DNA from: Firmicutes bacterium UBA1065
GTDB lineage: Bacteria > Bacillota > Clostridia > Tissierellales > Sedimentibacteraceae
Reading direction: 5' to 3'
DNA length: 6,244 nucleotides
Assembly: GCA_002316225.1 (NCBI GenBank)
Contig: DCDC01000205.1
Location: forward strand, 1-6,244
Below, in pieces: positions 5,831-6,244 of the stretch (positions are counted from its first letter, which is position 1; every line of letters begins with the position of its first letter). The notes below the pieces were generated by a model. It was given only the letters and a program-made list of their open reading frames with translations, was not told where the DNA came from and did no database searches. A program made the position numbers and the translations under genes.

Positions 5831-6050
5831 AAATTCACGTGGTCCCACCTCAATTCGCCGATACTTCGCAGTATCAGCCTCACCGGGTACTATCATACCC
5901 TTGCCCTGTAACGGTGGCATTTCCGAATAAGACTACTGGAATTTCATCCATTTGCTCGAGGGTGTGTTCAATATAGGCTTTTATGCATTTCCACCGACCA
6001 TGCACTCTCTGTAAAAAAACTTGTATACCTACTATTCCCTGTCACGGCAT
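5792..6050 (-). ncRNA. T-box leader, predicted to sense uncharged tRNA-His
   Basis: A cis-acting leader RNA that reads tRNA charging and controls transcription of the ABC operon. On the minus strand: the conserved start GTGACAGGGAATAGTA (6045-6030), AGAGAG box (6010-6005), distal stem TGCAT/ATGCA enclosing GGTCGGTGGAA (6004-5984), stem III GCTGATACT/AGTATCGGC (5878-5857), the T-box GAGGTGGGACCACG (5851-5838) and a terminator (5830-5792). Around the specifier loop, AGGG (6040-6037) pairs with CCCT (5962-5959) and TAGG (6031-6028) with CCTA (5977-5974). In the loop GAA is followed by CAC (5966-5964), a His codon, then the usual purine A. The bulge UGGG (5847-5844) would pair with a CCCA tRNA end; C73 is characteristic of tRNA-His. 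GAGG (5851-5848) can pair with CCUC (5823-5820) to form the antiterminator. A further hairpin lies at 5885-5900. I am sure of the T-box and fairly sure of histidine. Confidence 0.95.
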
Positions 6051-6066
6051 TTATTTATTACAAATT

Positions 6067-6095
6067 TTTATATACATTAACATAAATATTTTAAA
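6067..6095 (-). promoter_or_regulatory. Predicted promoter of the T-box/ABC transporter operon
   Basis: On the minus strand TTTAAA (6090-6095) and TATAAA (6067-6072) are 17 bases apart. Transcription would begin near 6060, about 10 bases before the first conserved T-box base. A TTTACA (6097-6102) lies just upstream, but its 17-base partner TAATGT is poor. The region is very AT-rich, so the exact hexamers are uncertain. Confidence 0.45.
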
Positions 6096-6120
6096 TTGTA
6101 AAGAGGCATTTTTAGTTTTT

Positions 6121-6244
6121 CTGCAAATTTTATCTGCGTGAATTGACAAAGTAAATGCAACCCCATGATTCAAATATAGTTGCATTTAATCTTGCAAATT
6201 TAAAGTTGCATTTAGTTATGCAATATATATTAATATTAGTTTTT
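6121..6244. other. Right-end intergenic region without a gene
   Basis: No open frame of note is present. The region contains the dyad pair, an inverted half-site TAAATGCAAC (6152-6161) and a perfect TTGACA (6143-6148) on the plus strand without a good partner at 16-18 bases. A TATAGT lies 26 bases after it. A rightward gene may begin just past the window. Confidence 0.5.
6180..6223. promoter_or_regulatory. Pair of 18-bp dyad sites (TTGCATTTA...TGCAA), likely operators
   Basis: Site A (6180-6197) is TTGCATTTAATCTTGCAA and site B (6206-6223) is TTGCATTTAGTTATGCAA. They agree at 15 of 18 positions, each is a dyad (TTGCA/TGCAA and TTGCAT/ATGCAA), and they start 26 bases apart. An inverted copy of GTTGCATTTA lies at 6152-6161. 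This looks like a cluster of binding sites for a dimeric regulator serving a gene beyond the right edge, or the T-box promoter about 85 bases away. The regulator is unknown. Confidence 0.5.

Noticed and set aside
5961..5968. Thr specifier (ACA or ACC) as an alternative reading of the T-box
   Set aside because: These triplets overlap the CAC, but the spacing from GAA and the single purine before the CCCT helix favour CAC, and the UGGG bulge supports tRNA-His.
6143..6180. Rightward promoter from TTGACA (6143-6148) and TATAGT (6175-6180)
   Set aside because: The spacing is 26 bases, far beyond the usual 16-19, and no better -10 lies at the right distance.

Overview
The window is AT-rich, with clean Gram-positive style Shine-Dalgarno sites, a long class I T-box leader, a lipoprotein-type solute-binding protein and TTG starts. 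Together these point to a low-GC Firmicute, most likely a member of the Clostridia. The species cannot be named from this sequence.

Layout, left to right. Positions 1-1019 (minus strand) hold the first 339 codons of an AGCS-family sodium:alanine/glycine symporter whose C-terminus lies beyond the left edge. A 333-base divergent intergenic region (1020-1352) carries a promoter for that gene, two AAACGTTT palindromes and a weaker promoter for the rightward gene. Positions 1353-1937 (plus strand) encode a cysteine-type glutathione peroxidase family protein, probably a thioredoxin-dependent peroxidase. Between it and the next, convergent gene lie a remnant of an interspersed intergenic repeat (about 1962-2012) and a hairpin terminator (2049-2072). 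Positions 2088-3446 (minus) hold a complete second AGCS symporter, a close paralogue of the first (about 88% identical over the shared 339 residues by hand count, no indels).

An intrinsic terminator (3511-3548) separates this from a three-gene leftward operon: lipoprotein amino-acid binding protein (4979-5758), permease (4311-4967) and ATPase (3612-4301), with gaps of 11 and 9 bases. The operon is preceded by a complete T-box leader (5792-6050) with stem I, a specifier loop, stem III, T-box sequence and terminator. The specifier triplet reads CAC (His), and the T-box bulge is UGGG, which matches the unusual C73 discriminator of bacterial tRNA-His. These two partly independent readings predict that the operon is a histidine importer made when uncharged tRNA-His accumulates. 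Beyond the T-box promoter, the right end (6143-6223) has no gene but holds two near-identical 18-bp dyad sites 26 bp apart plus a related inverted half-site, probably operators for a gene beyond the right edge.

Taken together this is an amino-acid uptake neighbourhood (alanine/glycine type symporters and a predicted histidine ABC importer) with a peroxidase gene between the two symporters. I see no mobile element genes, CRISPR array, rRNA or tRNA. Nothing amounts to a clearly new system. The most informative points are the His T-box, the right-end dyad array, and the paralogous symporters flanking the peroxidase.
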